Shown piece by piece: positions 1 through 6,350 of a stretch of 7,417 nucleotides of DNA (the first letter of the stretch is position 1; every line of letters begins with the position of its first letter). The translations under genes and the position numbers were made by a program. This stretch comes from an uncultured Methylococcaceae bacterium (lineage in GTDB: Bacteria; Pseudomonadota; Gammaproteobacteria; Methylococcales; Methylomonadaceae), in contig CAJVYO010000084.1 in NCBI GenBank assembly GCA_913009515.1, positions 1 to 7,417 of the forward strand, read 5' to 3'. The notes beneath the pieces were generated by a model. That model was given only the letters and a program-made list of their open reading frames with translations. It did no database searches and was not told the origin of the DNA.

Positions 1-894
1 GTGATGGCTGCCATTGTTGGAGCTGCAGGTTTACTTTCTGCGCTTGCAGCAGCTAAAGCCGGTAAAACCATTTTACTAGCCAATAAAGAATCCTTGGTAA
101 TGTCAGGCGATATTTTTATGCAAGCCGTACAGGACTCTGGAGCGAAGTTATTACCGATTGATAGCGAACATAATGCGATTTTTCAATGTATGCCTGCAGG
201 CTATACTGCTGGACAGGCCGCACCGACTGCAAGACGGATATTATTAACCGCATCAGGCGGTCCTTTCCGCACCACACCATTAGAGCAATTAGCTGATGTC
301 AGTGTAGACCAAGCCGTTGCCCATCCTAAATGGAGTATGGGACGTAAAATTTCAGTTGATTCAGCCACCATGATGAACAAAGGCTTAGAGCTTATTGAAG
401 CCTGTTTATTATTCAATATGACCCCCGAACAAATTCAAGTGGTTATTCATCCGCAAAGTATTATTCACTCGATGGTCGATTATATTGATGGTAGCGTACT
501 CGCACAAATGGGTAATCCTGATATGCGAATTCCAATTGCTCATGCAATGGCATGGCCAGAACGCTTTGATTCAGGTGTGGCACCACTGGATATTTTTGCA
601 GTTAAACACATGGATTTTGAACCCGCTGATTTAGAGCGTTTTCCCTGTTTACGTTTAGCGATGGAAGCGATTACCGCGGGTGGTATTATGCCGACAGTAC
701 TTAATGCAGCGAATGAAATAGCGGTTGAGGCTTTTCTCAATGAAAAGATTCGCTTTACCGATATTCCCGTTATTATTGAACAAACCATGCAGCAATTTAC
801 CGCCAGTTCTGCCGAATCATTAGAGCTGATTTTAAGTGCTGATGAACACTCTCGAAAAACCGCCCATAACTTTATCCAAACCTTAAACGCTTAA
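1..894 (+). CDS. dxr: 1-deoxy-D-xylulose 5-phosphate reductoisomerase, C-terminal part (5' end outside window)
   Basis: Dxr (IspC) converts 1-deoxy-D-xylulose 5-phosphate to 2-C-methyl-D-erythritol 4-phosphate with NADPH and a divalent metal, the first committed step of the MEP isoprenoid pathway, in the cytoplasm. The visible 297 residues open with VMAAIVGAAG and LLANKES (25-31), internal Dxr sequence, so the GTG at base 1 is an internal Val codon and not a start. About 100 N-terminal residues, most of the NADPH-binding fold, lie outside. The metal and substrate motifs are present: DSEHNA (D54, E56), GGPFR (86-90), the flexible-loop Trp in WSMGRK (W111), and MNKGLE (N126, K127, E130), matching E. 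coli D150, E152, W212, N227, K228 and E231. The segment between DSEHNA and GGPFR is a few residues shorter than in E. coli. No frame damage is seen. The stop codon overlaps the rseP ATG (TAATG), so the two are probably cotranscribed and translationally coupled. Very sure of identity. Confidence 0.97.
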   Translation: MMAAIVGAAGLLSALAAAKAGKTILLANKESLVMSGDIFMQAVQDSGAKLLPIDSEHNAIFQCMPAGYTAGQAAPTARRILLTASGGPFRTTPLEQLADVSVDQAVAHPKWSMGRKISVDSATMMNKGLELIEACLLFNMTPEQIQVVIHPQSIIHSMVDYIDGSVLAQMGNPDMRIPIAHAMAWPERFDSGVAPLDIFAVKHMDFEPADLERFPCLRLAMEAITAGGIMPTVLNAANEIAVEAFLNEKIRFTDIPVIIEQTMQQFTASSAESLELILSADEHSRKTAHNFIQTLNA

Positions 895-2255
895 TGGGTA
901 TCCTACAAAATATAGCATCATTCATTGTTGTTATTGGTTTATTAGTTGCCATCCATGAATTTGGACATTTTTGGGTCGCGCGTAAAACCGGTGTTAAAGT
1001 ATTACGTTTTTCGATTGGCTTTGGTCATGTTATCTGGCGTTATCAAAAAGATGAGCATTCCACAGAATATGCCCTTTCTGCTATTCCGTTAGGCGGCTAT
1101 GTCAAAATGGTCGATGAACGCGAAGGCGATGTCAGCGCTGAAGACTTACCGTATGCTTTTACTCAAAAACCGCTATGGGCAAGAGCCGCGATTGTTGCTG
1201 CCGGTCCGGTGTTTAATTTAATCCTCGCTATTTGTATTTACTGGGGCATTTTTATGACCGGTGAAAGTGGCACTCGCCCGCTGGTTGGTGAGGTCGCAAC
1301 ACAAAGTTTAGTCGGTCAGGCTGGCTTCAATCGCGGTGAGGAAATTTTAAGTGTTAATGGCTTAATCACGCCGACATGGAAAGAGGCCATAAACACCTTA
1401 TTAAGCACGATTATCAGCGCCAATGAAACGGTCAACGTACAGGTTAAAACCGAAGCGGGTGAACAGCTAACCCACACCTTAATCATTCCTAAAGGCTTAG
1501 CACAAGATCATCAACGTTTATTTAAAGAATTAGGTTTGAAAGCATGGCAGCCTTTGATTCCGCCGGTGATTGGTAAAGTCGTTAAAGATAGTGTTGCTGA
1601 CCAAGCGGGCTTAAAAACCGGTGATTTAATTCTCCGTGCCAATGAGACTGATTTTAATGATTGGATAACCTGGGTAAACTATATTCAAACCCATGCAGGG
1701 CAATCACTTAACATTGTGATTCAACGTGATAATCGTCCTGTAGACATCGTTTTAAGCCCTGAAAGTGTGGTCAATCAAGGTAAAATTATTGGTAAAGTCG
1801 GCATTGGCGTACAAATTCCTGATGGTTTATTTCAGCGTTTAAAAGTCAATTATACCTTGCCGCCTCTTGCAGCATTAAACGCCGCCATACAGCGTACTTA
1901 TTATTACTCTATCACCACGCTAGAAATGATGGGAGCCATTTTCATCGGTAAAGCCTCGGTGGATAATCTCAGTGGGCCTGTTAGCATTGCACAATATGCG
2001 GGGCAATCCGCTGAACAAGGGGCGTTGGCTTTTTTCAAATTTCTAGCCATTGTCAGTATTAGTTTAGGCGTTTTAAACTTGCTACCAATTCCGGTTTTAG
2101 ATGGCGGGCATTTATTAATGTTTGCCATTGAAGCCATCAAAGGCAGTCCGGTTTCAGATACTATTCAAATTATTTTTCAAAAAATAGGCATGACCGCCCT
2201 ACTATCCTTAATGGTATTAGCTCTATTTTTGGATATTGGTCGTTTATTCTCATAA
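894..2255 (+). CDS. rseP: RIP metalloprotease RseP (site-2 protease, sigma-E pathway)
   Basis: RseP is an inner-membrane zinc protease that cuts transmembrane substrates, classically the anti-sigma factor RseA after DegS cleavage, and clears signal-peptide remnants. At 453 residues it is close to the E. coli length (450). The zinc motif HEFGH is at 21-25 inside the first membrane segment. The PLGGYVKM loop is near 65-72, a second membrane segment near 97-120, and two periplasmic PDZ domains follow: the first around GFNRGEEILSVNG (144-156), the second around AGLKTGDLILRAN (238-250). The second active-site motif is NLLPIPVLDGG (395-405) with the zinc ligand D403, and a last hydrophobic helix covers about 432-448. 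All catalytic residues are intact. The ATG shares its A with the dxr stop codon and no Shine-Dalgarno is visible before it, so translation probably depends on coupling to dxr. The next gene is dsbC-like, not bamA as in many relatives. RseA and RpoE are not in the window, so the sigma-E role is inferred from the family. Confidence 0.97.
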   Translation: MGILQNIASFIVVIGLLVAIHEFGHFWVARKTGVKVLRFSIGFGHVIWRYQKDEHSTEYALSAIPLGGYVKMVDEREGDVSAEDLPYAFTQKPLWARAAIVAAGPVFNLILAICIYWGIFMTGESGTRPLVGEVATQSLVGQAGFNRGEEILSVNGLITPTWKEAINTLLSTIISANETVNVQVKTEAGEQLTHTLIIPKGLAQDHQRLFKELGLKAWQPLIPPVIGKVVKDSVADQAGLKTGDLILRANETDFNDWITWVNYIQTHAGQSLNIVIQRDNRPVDIVLSPESVVNQGKIIGKVGIGVQIPDGLFQRLKVNYTLPPLAALNAAIQRTYYYSITTLEMMGAIFIGKASVDNLSGPVSIAQYAGQSAEQGALAFFKFLAIVSISLGVLNLLPIPVLDGGHLLMFAIEAIKGSPVSDTIQIIFQKIGMTALLSLMVLALFLDIGRLFS

Positions 2256-2282
2256 TTTTTCTTACATTCAAGCATTATTAAT

Positions 2283-3002
2283 ATGAAAAACTTAAACAAA
2301 ACGCTTTCTGCTTTATTAATCAGTAGTTCATTATTAAGCCCACTCCTTTATGCAGATACCGCCACCCTGCAAAAACGTCTGGTTGAAAGAATGCCAGGGC
2401 TAACCGTTGATGATATTAAACCCTCTAAAGTTGATGGACTCTATGAAGTGCTATCAGGTGCTAATATATTTTACGCCTCAGATGATGGTAAATACCTGAT
2501 TCAAGGGCGTATGATTGATTTAATTGCGAAAAAAGATTTAACCGAATCACGCTTAGGACTGGTTAAAGCCGATTTAATTAATGCCGTACCTAAAAGTGAA
2601 TTAATTACCTTTAAAGCGCCTATAGAAAAATATAAAATTTATGTCTTTACTGATATTGATTGTGGTTATTGCCGTAAATTACATAAAGAGTTAGATAGCT
2701 ATTTAGCGGAAGGCATTAGCATTAACTATCTATTCTATCCACGAGCAGGTAAAGATTCGTCGGCCTATGATAAAGCGGTCTCCGTTTGGTGTGCCGATGA
2801 TAAGCAAGCCGCGTTAACCATTGCTAAAACGGGAAAAGGCACACTTGAAACCAAAACCTGCGTTAATCCTGTTGAAAAACACATGGCATTAGGTGAATCT
2901 TTAGGTGTACGCGGTACACCGATGATGATAACGCCTAAAGGTACGATTTTTCCAGGTTATATGCCTGCTAAAAAACTAGCAGAAGCTCTTGCTACAGATT
3001 AA
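2283..3002 (+). CDS. dsbC: Periplasmic thiol:disulfide interchange protein, DsbC type
   Basis: DsbC is a periplasmic homodimeric isomerase that reshuffles wrong disulfides and is kept reduced by DsbD. The 239-residue product has the usual family length (E. coli 236). Residues 1-24 form a Sec signal peptide: MKNLNK, a hydrophobic core, and a probable cut after LYA (24). About 25-85 fit the DsbC dimerisation domain, followed by a linker and a thioredoxin fold. The active site is CGYC at 127-130, identical to E. coli DsbC, the cis-proline is in RGTP (T212-P213), and C170/C193 fit the structural disulfide of DsbC. The C170/C193 pair and CGYC favour DsbC over DsbG, though a general DsbC/DsbG label is safer if function matters. 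The ATG is chosen because it gives a complete signal peptide and no other in-frame Met precedes residue 37. No convincing Shine-Dalgarno is seen. It sits 27 bases after rseP on the same strand, so an envelope operon is plausible. Confidence 0.93.
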   Translation: MKNLNKTLSALLISSSLLSPLLYADTATLQKRLVERMPGLTVDDIKPSKVDGLYEVLSGANIFYASDDGKYLIQGRMIDLIAKKDLTESRLGLVKADLINAVPKSELITFKAPIEKYKIYVFTDIDCGYCRKLHKELDSYLAEGISINYLFYPRAGKDSSAYDKAVSVWCADDKQAALTIAKTGKGTLETKTCVNPVEKHMALGESLGVRGTPMMITPKGTIFPGYMPAKKLAEALATD

Positions 3003-3031
3003 ATGCCAGCTAAATAAAAATACCCTATAAT
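3003..3031 (+). promoter_or_regulatory. Likely sigma70 promoter for rpe-rpiA-DHH
   Basis: The gap between dsbC and rpe holds a perfect -10 box TATAAT at 3026-3031. The best -35 candidate is ATGCCA at 3003-3008, four of six matches to TTGACA, with the preferred 17-base spacer. Transcription would start near 3038 and give a leader of about 27 bases containing the rpe Shine-Dalgarno GGAG at 3054-3057. A 6-base inverted repeat (TATAAT/ATTATA, 3026-3043) overlaps the -10. The region is very AT-rich, so a chance match is possible. Confidence 0.5.
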
Positions 3032-3064
3032 AACCATATTATAAAATTAATTTGGAGTACAAAT

Positions 3065-3733
3065 ATGACTGATAATTGGATAGCCCCTTCGATACTTTCT
3101 GCTGATTTCGCAAAATTAGGTGAAGAAGTTGATAATGTTTTAGCTGCAGGTGCAGATGTCGTACATTTTGATGTAATGGATAATCATTTTGTACCCAACT
3201 TAACCATTGGCCCTTTGGTCTGTGATGCCCTAAGAAAACATGGCGTGACAGCTCCGATTGATGTGCATCTAATGATTGATCCGGTTGATCGCATTATTCC
3301 TGATTTCGCAAAAGCCGGTGCCAGTATGATTACCTTTCATCCTGAAGCCTCAACGCATATGGATCGTTCATTACAAATGGTACGTGATTTAGGCTGTAAA
3401 TCAGGTTTAGTGTTTAATCCTGGTACACCGCTGCATTATCTTGATCATGTCATGGATAAAGTGGATATTATTTTATTAATGTCGGTAAATCCAGGTTTTG
3501 GTGGACAATCGTTTATTCCATCAACGTTAGATAAGCTAAAAACTGTGCGTAAAATGATTGATGACAGTGGTTATGATATTCGTCTCGAAGTTGATGGCGG
3601 TGTTAAAACTGATAATATCCGTGAAATTAAAGCGGCTGGTGCAGATATGTTTGTCGCGGGTTCAGCGATTTTTAACCAACCTGATTACAAAAAAGTCATT
3701 GATGACATGCGTGCTGAATTAGCCAAAGCTTAA
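3065..3733 (+). CDS. rpe: Ribulose-phosphate 3-epimerase
   Basis: Rpe interconverts D-ribulose 5-phosphate and D-xylulose 5-phosphate in the cytoplasm, in the pentose phosphate pathway and in the Calvin or ribulose monophosphate cycle where present. The 222 residues form one TIM-barrel domain of normal length. Family motifs run in order: IAPSILSADF (6-15), HFDVMDNHFVPN (34-45), DVHLM (66-70), MSVNPGFGGQSF (139-150), LEVDGGV (174-180) and the phosphate-binding AGSAIF (198-203). The metal ligands H34, D36, H68 and D177 are all present, with D36 and D177 as the acid/base pair. The start is supported by GGAG seven bases before the ATG. It leads a tight + strand group: rpiA begins nine bases after its stop, and the rpe stop codon is part of the rpiA ribosome site (TAAGGA). 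A likely promoter lies just upstream. Nothing in the protein is unusual. Confidence 0.98.
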   Translation: MTDNWIAPSILSADFAKLGEEVDNVLAAGADVVHFDVMDNHFVPNLTIGPLVCDALRKHGVTAPIDVHLMIDPVDRIIPDFAKAGASMITFHPEASTHMDRSLQMVRDLGCKSGLVFNPGTPLHYLDHVMDKVDIILLMSVNPGFGGQSFIPSTLDKLKTVRKMIDDSGYDIRLEVDGGVKTDNIREIKAAGADMFVAGSAIFNQPDYKKVIDDMRAELAKA

Positions 3734-3742
3734 GGAATAATC

Positions 3743-4402
3743 ATGACTCAAGACGAAAGTAAACGTAAAGCGGCGGAAGCGGCACTTGAATATATTAAAG
3801 GTGTTAGCATTTTAGGTGTCGGCACCGGTTCAACGGTAAATCATTTTATTGATTGTTTAGCGGATTTCAAGCTGACAGATGATATTAAAGGTGCGGTTTC
3901 TAGCTCTATTGCCACCACTGAACGCCTTAAAAAAATTGGCATTCCGGTTATTGAACTCAATGAATCAGGCAATTTAGATGTTTATGTTGATGGGGCTGAT
4001 GAAGTCAATCCGCTTAAACAGCTGATTAAAGGCGGCGGCGGTGCATTAACCCGTGAAAAAATTATTGCTGGTGCCAGCAAAAAATTTGTGTGTATTGTTG
4101 ACCAAAGCAAAACCGTTAAAGTCTTAGGTGATTTTCCACTGCCGGTTGAAGTGATTCCGATGGCACGTAGTTATATTGCCCGTGAAATGGTTAAACTCGG
4201 CGGCCAACCTATTTGGCGTGAAAATTATATTACCGATAATGGCTGTGAAATTTTAGATGTACATAATTTAGAAATTGTCGAGCCACTGGCGTTAGAACGA
4301 TTAATAAATAATTTAGCGGGTGTAGTCAGTGTGGGCATATTTGGCTTAAGACCTGCCGATGTCGTATTAGTTGCCACAGATTCTGGCGTTAATACCTTAT
4401 AA
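3743..4402 (+). CDS. rpiA: Ribose-5-phosphate isomerase A
   Basis: RpiA interconverts ribose 5-phosphate and ribulose 5-phosphate, supplying ribose for nucleotides and feeding the non-oxidative pentose phosphate pathway. The 219 residues match E. coli RpiA in length. Visible motifs are GVGTGST (25-31, phosphate loop), DGADEVN (83-89), KGGGGALTREK (96-106), VDQSK (119-123) and the C-terminal ATDSGVNTL. Active-site residues D83, D86, K96 and the catalytic base E105 are present, two positions later than in E. coli. The N-terminal MTQDE and a nearby Lys (K7) also match. The start has a good Shine-Dalgarno, TAAGGA at 3731-3736, built partly from the rpe stop codon, which makes cotranscription and coupled translation with rpe very likely. 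The next gene follows after 29 bases with no terminator, so it is probably in the same transcript. Confidence 0.98.
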   Translation: MTQDESKRKAAEAALEYIKGVSILGVGTGSTVNHFIDCLADFKLTDDIKGAVSSSIATTERLKKIGIPVIELNESGNLDVYVDGADEVNPLKQLIKGGGGALTREKIIAGASKKFVCIVDQSKTVKVLGDFPLPVEVIPMARSYIAREMVKLGGQPIWRENYITDNGCEILDVHNLEIVEPLALERLINNLAGVVSVGIFGLRPADVVLVATDSGVNTL

Positions 4403-4431
4403 AATAGCCACTATATTAAAAGAGAAGATTT

Positions 4432-5361
4432 ATGAGTGATAAAAAATTTAGATTAGTCACCCGTAGTGATTTTGATGGCCTCGTTTGTGCGGTGCTATTA
4501 AAAGAACTGGATATTATTGATGATATTACCTTTGTGCATCCGAAAGATATGCAAGATGGTAAGATTGAAATCACCGATAATGATATTACCACTAACTTAC
4601 CGTATGTAGAGGGCGTTAATATCGCTTTCGATCATCATTTAAGTGAAACCATTCGTAATGGGAAAAAAGATAATCATATTATCGACCCCGATGCACCGTC
4701 GGCAGCTCGCGTTGTTTATGATTATTATGGTGGCAGCGATAAATTCCCAGCAGCCTGGGATGAAATGATGATTGCAGTTGATAAAGGCGATGCCGCACAG
4801 TTTTCTAAAGAAGAAATTTTAAATCCAGAAGGTTGGAATTTAATGAACTTCTTAATGGATGCCCGTACCGGACTCGGTCGTTTTCGTGATTTTACCGTTT
4901 CGAACTATCAATTAATGATGAACCTCATTGATTACTGTCGTGACCATAGTATTGACGATATCATTAAATTATCTGATGTGCATGAACGGGTTGAGCTTTT
5001 CAAAGAACATGAAGAAAAAGCGAAGCAACAAATTCAACGTTGTTCAACGGTGCATAATAACTTAGTCGTGTTAGATTTACGCGAAGAAGAAACTATTTAT
5101 GCGGTTAATCGTTTTATGATTTACGCACTTTATCCAGATACTAATATTTCTATTCATGTCATGTGGGGCATGAAAAAACAAAATACAGTATTTGCGATTG
5201 GTAAATCTATTTTAAACCGTAGTTCTAAGACCAATGTCGGTGAACTTTGCTTAGCTTACAATGGCGGCGGACATTTAAATGCCGGCACTTGCCAAGTGGA
5301 TAATCAAAAAGCTGAAACATTATTAGTTGAAGTAGTGCATAAAATTAATGCAGACGGTTAA
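4432..5361 (+). CDS. DHH-family phosphoesterase (exopolyphosphatase-like), substrate unknown
   Basis: This cytoplasmic protein of 309 residues belongs to the DHH/DHHA1 phosphoesterase superfamily, Mn-dependent enzymes that include NrnA-type oligoribonuclease/pAp phosphatase, cyclic-di-AMP phosphodiesterase and PPX2 exopolyphosphatases. The metal-site motifs are visible in order: RSDFDG (11-16, D13 and D15), FDHH (66-69), and VDKGD (116-120, D117 a probable ligand). The C-terminal DHHA1 domain carries the substrate-binding NGGGHLNAG (277-285). There is no signal peptide, membrane segment, CBS or PAS domain, so it is the two-domain form. Similar proteins are often labelled exopolyphosphatase, but the sequence does not settle the substrate. 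The ATG is preceded by the weak purine-rich site AGAGAAG at 4421-4427. It lies 29 bases after rpiA on the same strand and is followed by a strong hairpin, so it is likely the last gene of the rpe-rpiA transcript. The family is certain, the reaction is not. Confidence 0.9.
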   Translation: MSDKKFRLVTRSDFDGLVCAVLLKELDIIDDITFVHPKDMQDGKIEITDNDITTNLPYVEGVNIAFDHHLSETIRNGKKDNHIIDPDAPSAARVVYDYYGGSDKFPAAWDEMMIAVDKGDAAQFSKEEILNPEGWNLMNFLMDARTGLGRFRDFTVSNYQLMMNLIDYCRDHSIDDIIKLSDVHERVELFKEHEEKAKQQIQRCSTVHNNLVVLDLREEETIYAVNRFMIYALYPDTNISIHVMWGMKKQNTVFAIGKSILNRSSKTNVGELCLAYNGGGHLNAGTCQVDNQKAETLLVEVVHKINADG

Positions 5362-5373
5362 AGACTAAACTCA

Positions 5374-5398
5374 AAGACCTTGTTTTCTACAAGGTCTT
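5374..5398 (+). terminator. Hairpin terminator after the DHH gene
   Basis: A perfect 10-bp stem (AAGACCTTGT at 5374-5383 and ACAAGGTCTT at 5389-5398) encloses a 5-base loop, starting 12 bases after the DHH stop codon. The base composition and position suit an intrinsic terminator. The weakness is the tail: CTCCTGCTATTTCC is only moderately T-rich, so termination may be partial. It separates the rpe transcript from the regulator promoter. Confidence 0.7.
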
Positions 5399-5414
5399 CT
5401 CCTGCTATTTCCTA

Positions 5415-5443
5415 TCCACACGCTAGTATAGTCATGCTAAAAT
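5415..5443 (+). promoter_or_regulatory. Likely extended -10 promoter of the MarR-type gene
   Basis: An extended -10 element reads TGCTAAAAT, with TG at 5435-5436 and the hexamer TAAAAT at 5438-5443 (five of six matches). A -35 candidate TCCACA at 5415-5420 matches TTGACA at four of six positions with a 17-base spacer. The expected transcription start is at about 5450, while the ATG is at 5451, so the message would have almost no leader. A competing -10, TATAGT at 5427-5432, has no good -35. Confidence 0.5.
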
Positions 5444-5450
5444 ATCGGCT

Positions 5451-6029
5451 ATGCACGATTTAACCACTTTAAAATTAATTGAACGTATCAGCACCTTATT
5501 AAGAGCTGAACAACGTAAAAAATATTCCATACTCGGATTACAGCCCGTCCATGTGCAAACATTGGATTATCTCGCCAGTTGCAATCGTTTTAGCGATACG
5601 CCCGCAGCTGTCACCGATTATTTAGGCTTAACCAAAGGAACAGTTTCACAAACCTTACAAGTACTGGTACGCAAAGAATATATTGAAAAAAAACAAGATA
5701 ATGTCGATAAGCGGATTGTACATTTATTAATTTTGCCAGCAGGCCGCGAATTATTAAATAGCATTACGCCTTTTGATGTCTTTACTAAAGCCGAAGAAGC
5801 GATTGCCAACCAACAATTTGATTCCATTGGTGCTGCATTATATGAAGCACTGGTTGCCTTGCAAAATGTGAATGGTAATAATAGCTTTGGGCAATGTAAA
5901 AACTGTATTACCTTTACTGAAAATGATGACCATTATTATTGTCTCTTAATGCAACAACCTTTAGACCAAGCTGATATTGAAAAAATATGTCGTGAATATG
6001 TATCGATTACCAATACTGGTTTAGTGTAA
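5451..6029 (+). CDS. MarR-family transcriptional regulator with C-terminal four-cysteine cluster
   Basis: The 192-residue protein is a probable dimeric winged-helix DNA-binding regulator. After an N-terminal helix (LKLIERISTLLRAEQ) comes LQPVHVQTLDYLA (30-42). The helix-turn-helix spans about 52-75, with recognition helix TKGTVSQTLQVLVRK (61-75), and the wing is DNVDKRIVHLLI (83-94). It is longer than a typical MarR protein (about 140-150) because of a tail with C149, C152, C164 and C180 (CX2C-X11-C-X15-C), a spacing able to hold Zn or an Fe-S centre. Similar regulators with such a tail occur in proteobacteria as far as I recall, but I know no assigned signal. There is no Shine-Dalgarno before the ATG, and the predicted promoter would start transcription at about base 5450, so leaderless translation is possible. 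The ATG is kept because the family-like N-terminus begins right after it and no later Met fits. ubiK follows after 34 bases. Regulated genes are unknown. Confidence 0.88.
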   Translation: MHDLTTLKLIERISTLLRAEQRKKYSILGLQPVHVQTLDYLASCNRFSDTPAAVTDYLGLTKGTVSQTLQVLVRKEYIEKKQDNVDKRIVHLLILPAGRELLNSITPFDVFTKAEEAIANQQFDSIGAALYEALVALQNVNGNNSFGQCKNCITFTENDDHYYCLLMQQPLDQADIEKICREYVSITNTGLV

Positions 6030-6063
6030 ATTTTTAACTCTCTCTAATTTAATTAGGATAACT

Positions 6064-6312
6064 ATGTTTGATCCCAAATCTATCGAAGATATTGCTGCAC
6101 GTTTAAGTGATGCCATTCCACCTGGTCTTAATAATTTCAAAGATGATTTTGAAAAAAATGGCAAAGCCTTAGTTCAAAGTGCGTTAGGTAAAATGGATTT
6201 AGTCACCCGCGAAGAATTTGAAGTCCAAAAAGGTGTCTTAGCTAAAACACGCGCTCGTCTTGAAGCACTAGAAAAACGTGTTACCGATATGGAAGCAGCT
6301 GCACAAAAATAA
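6064..6312 (+). CDS. ubiK: Ubiquinone biosynthesis accessory factor UbiK (YqiC/BMFP family)
   Basis: UbiK is a small accessory protein that, in E. coli, binds UbiJ and supports the aerobic ubiquinone-synthesis complex. It was earlier described as a membrane-fusogenic BMFP protein. The product is 82 residues (E. coli about 96). It starts MFDPKSIEDIAARL, has a Pro-Gly break at 20-21 (IPPGL), an amphipathic helix, the conserved LVTREEFEVQ (46-55), and a C-terminal helix with coiled-coil character (about 55-80, LAKTRARLEALEKRV). There is no signal peptide or membrane segment. A clear Shine-Dalgarno, TAGGA at 6054-6058, lies five bases before the ATG. It follows the MarR-type gene by 34 bases without a visible terminator, so cotranscription is possible, and converges with recD. 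UbiJ and other ubi genes are not in the window. The family call is firm. The ubiquinone role comes from family knowledge. Confidence 0.92.
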   Translation: MFDPKSIEDIAARLSDAIPPGLNNFKDDFEKNGKALVQSALGKMDLVTREEFEVQKGVLAKTRARLEALEKRVTDMEAAAQK

Positions 6313-6325
6313 ACATCTGACTATT

Positions 6326-6350
6326 AAAAGCCTTCTCCAGAGGGAGAAGG
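6326..6350 (-). terminator. Hairpin terminator of recD at the convergent junction
   Basis: A perfect 8-bp stem (CCTTCTCC at 6331-6338, GGAGAAGG at 6343-6350) has a 4-base loop. Read on the minus strand it is followed by CTTTTAATAG, a short T-tract, so it suits termination of recD, whose stop lies about 20 bases before the stem. On the plus strand the T7 run at 6366-6372 begins 15 bases after the stem, too far for a classical terminator, so its effect on ubiK is less certain. Confidence 0.6.

Noticed and set aside
1..3. GTG at the first base as a true start codon of a short Dxr-like protein
   Set aside because: The residues align with internal Dxr sequence, and the missing N-terminus is explained by the window edge.
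201..788. Two minus-strand open frames (201-416 and 540-788) opposite dxr
   Set aside because: They lie entirely within the conserved dxr coding sequence, have no ribosome site or recognisable protein, and are shadows of dxr codons.
1904..2140. Minus-strand open frame opposite rseP
   Set aside because: Antisense to the conserved LDG region of rseP, with no family resemblance and no initiation signals.
4403..4431. Small hairpin ATAG-CCA-CTAT between rpiA and the DHH gene
   Set aside because: A four-base AT-rich stem without a T-tract is too weak for a terminator or regulatory structure.
5421..5440. MarR operator palindrome in the promoter (CTAGTATAG and nearby GCTA repeats)
   Set aside because: Arms are only three bases long or direct rather than inverted, below what is needed to call an operator.
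5618..5827. Minus-strand open frame opposite the MarR-type gene
   Set aside because: Covers the helix-turn-helix coding region in antisense and resembles no known protein.
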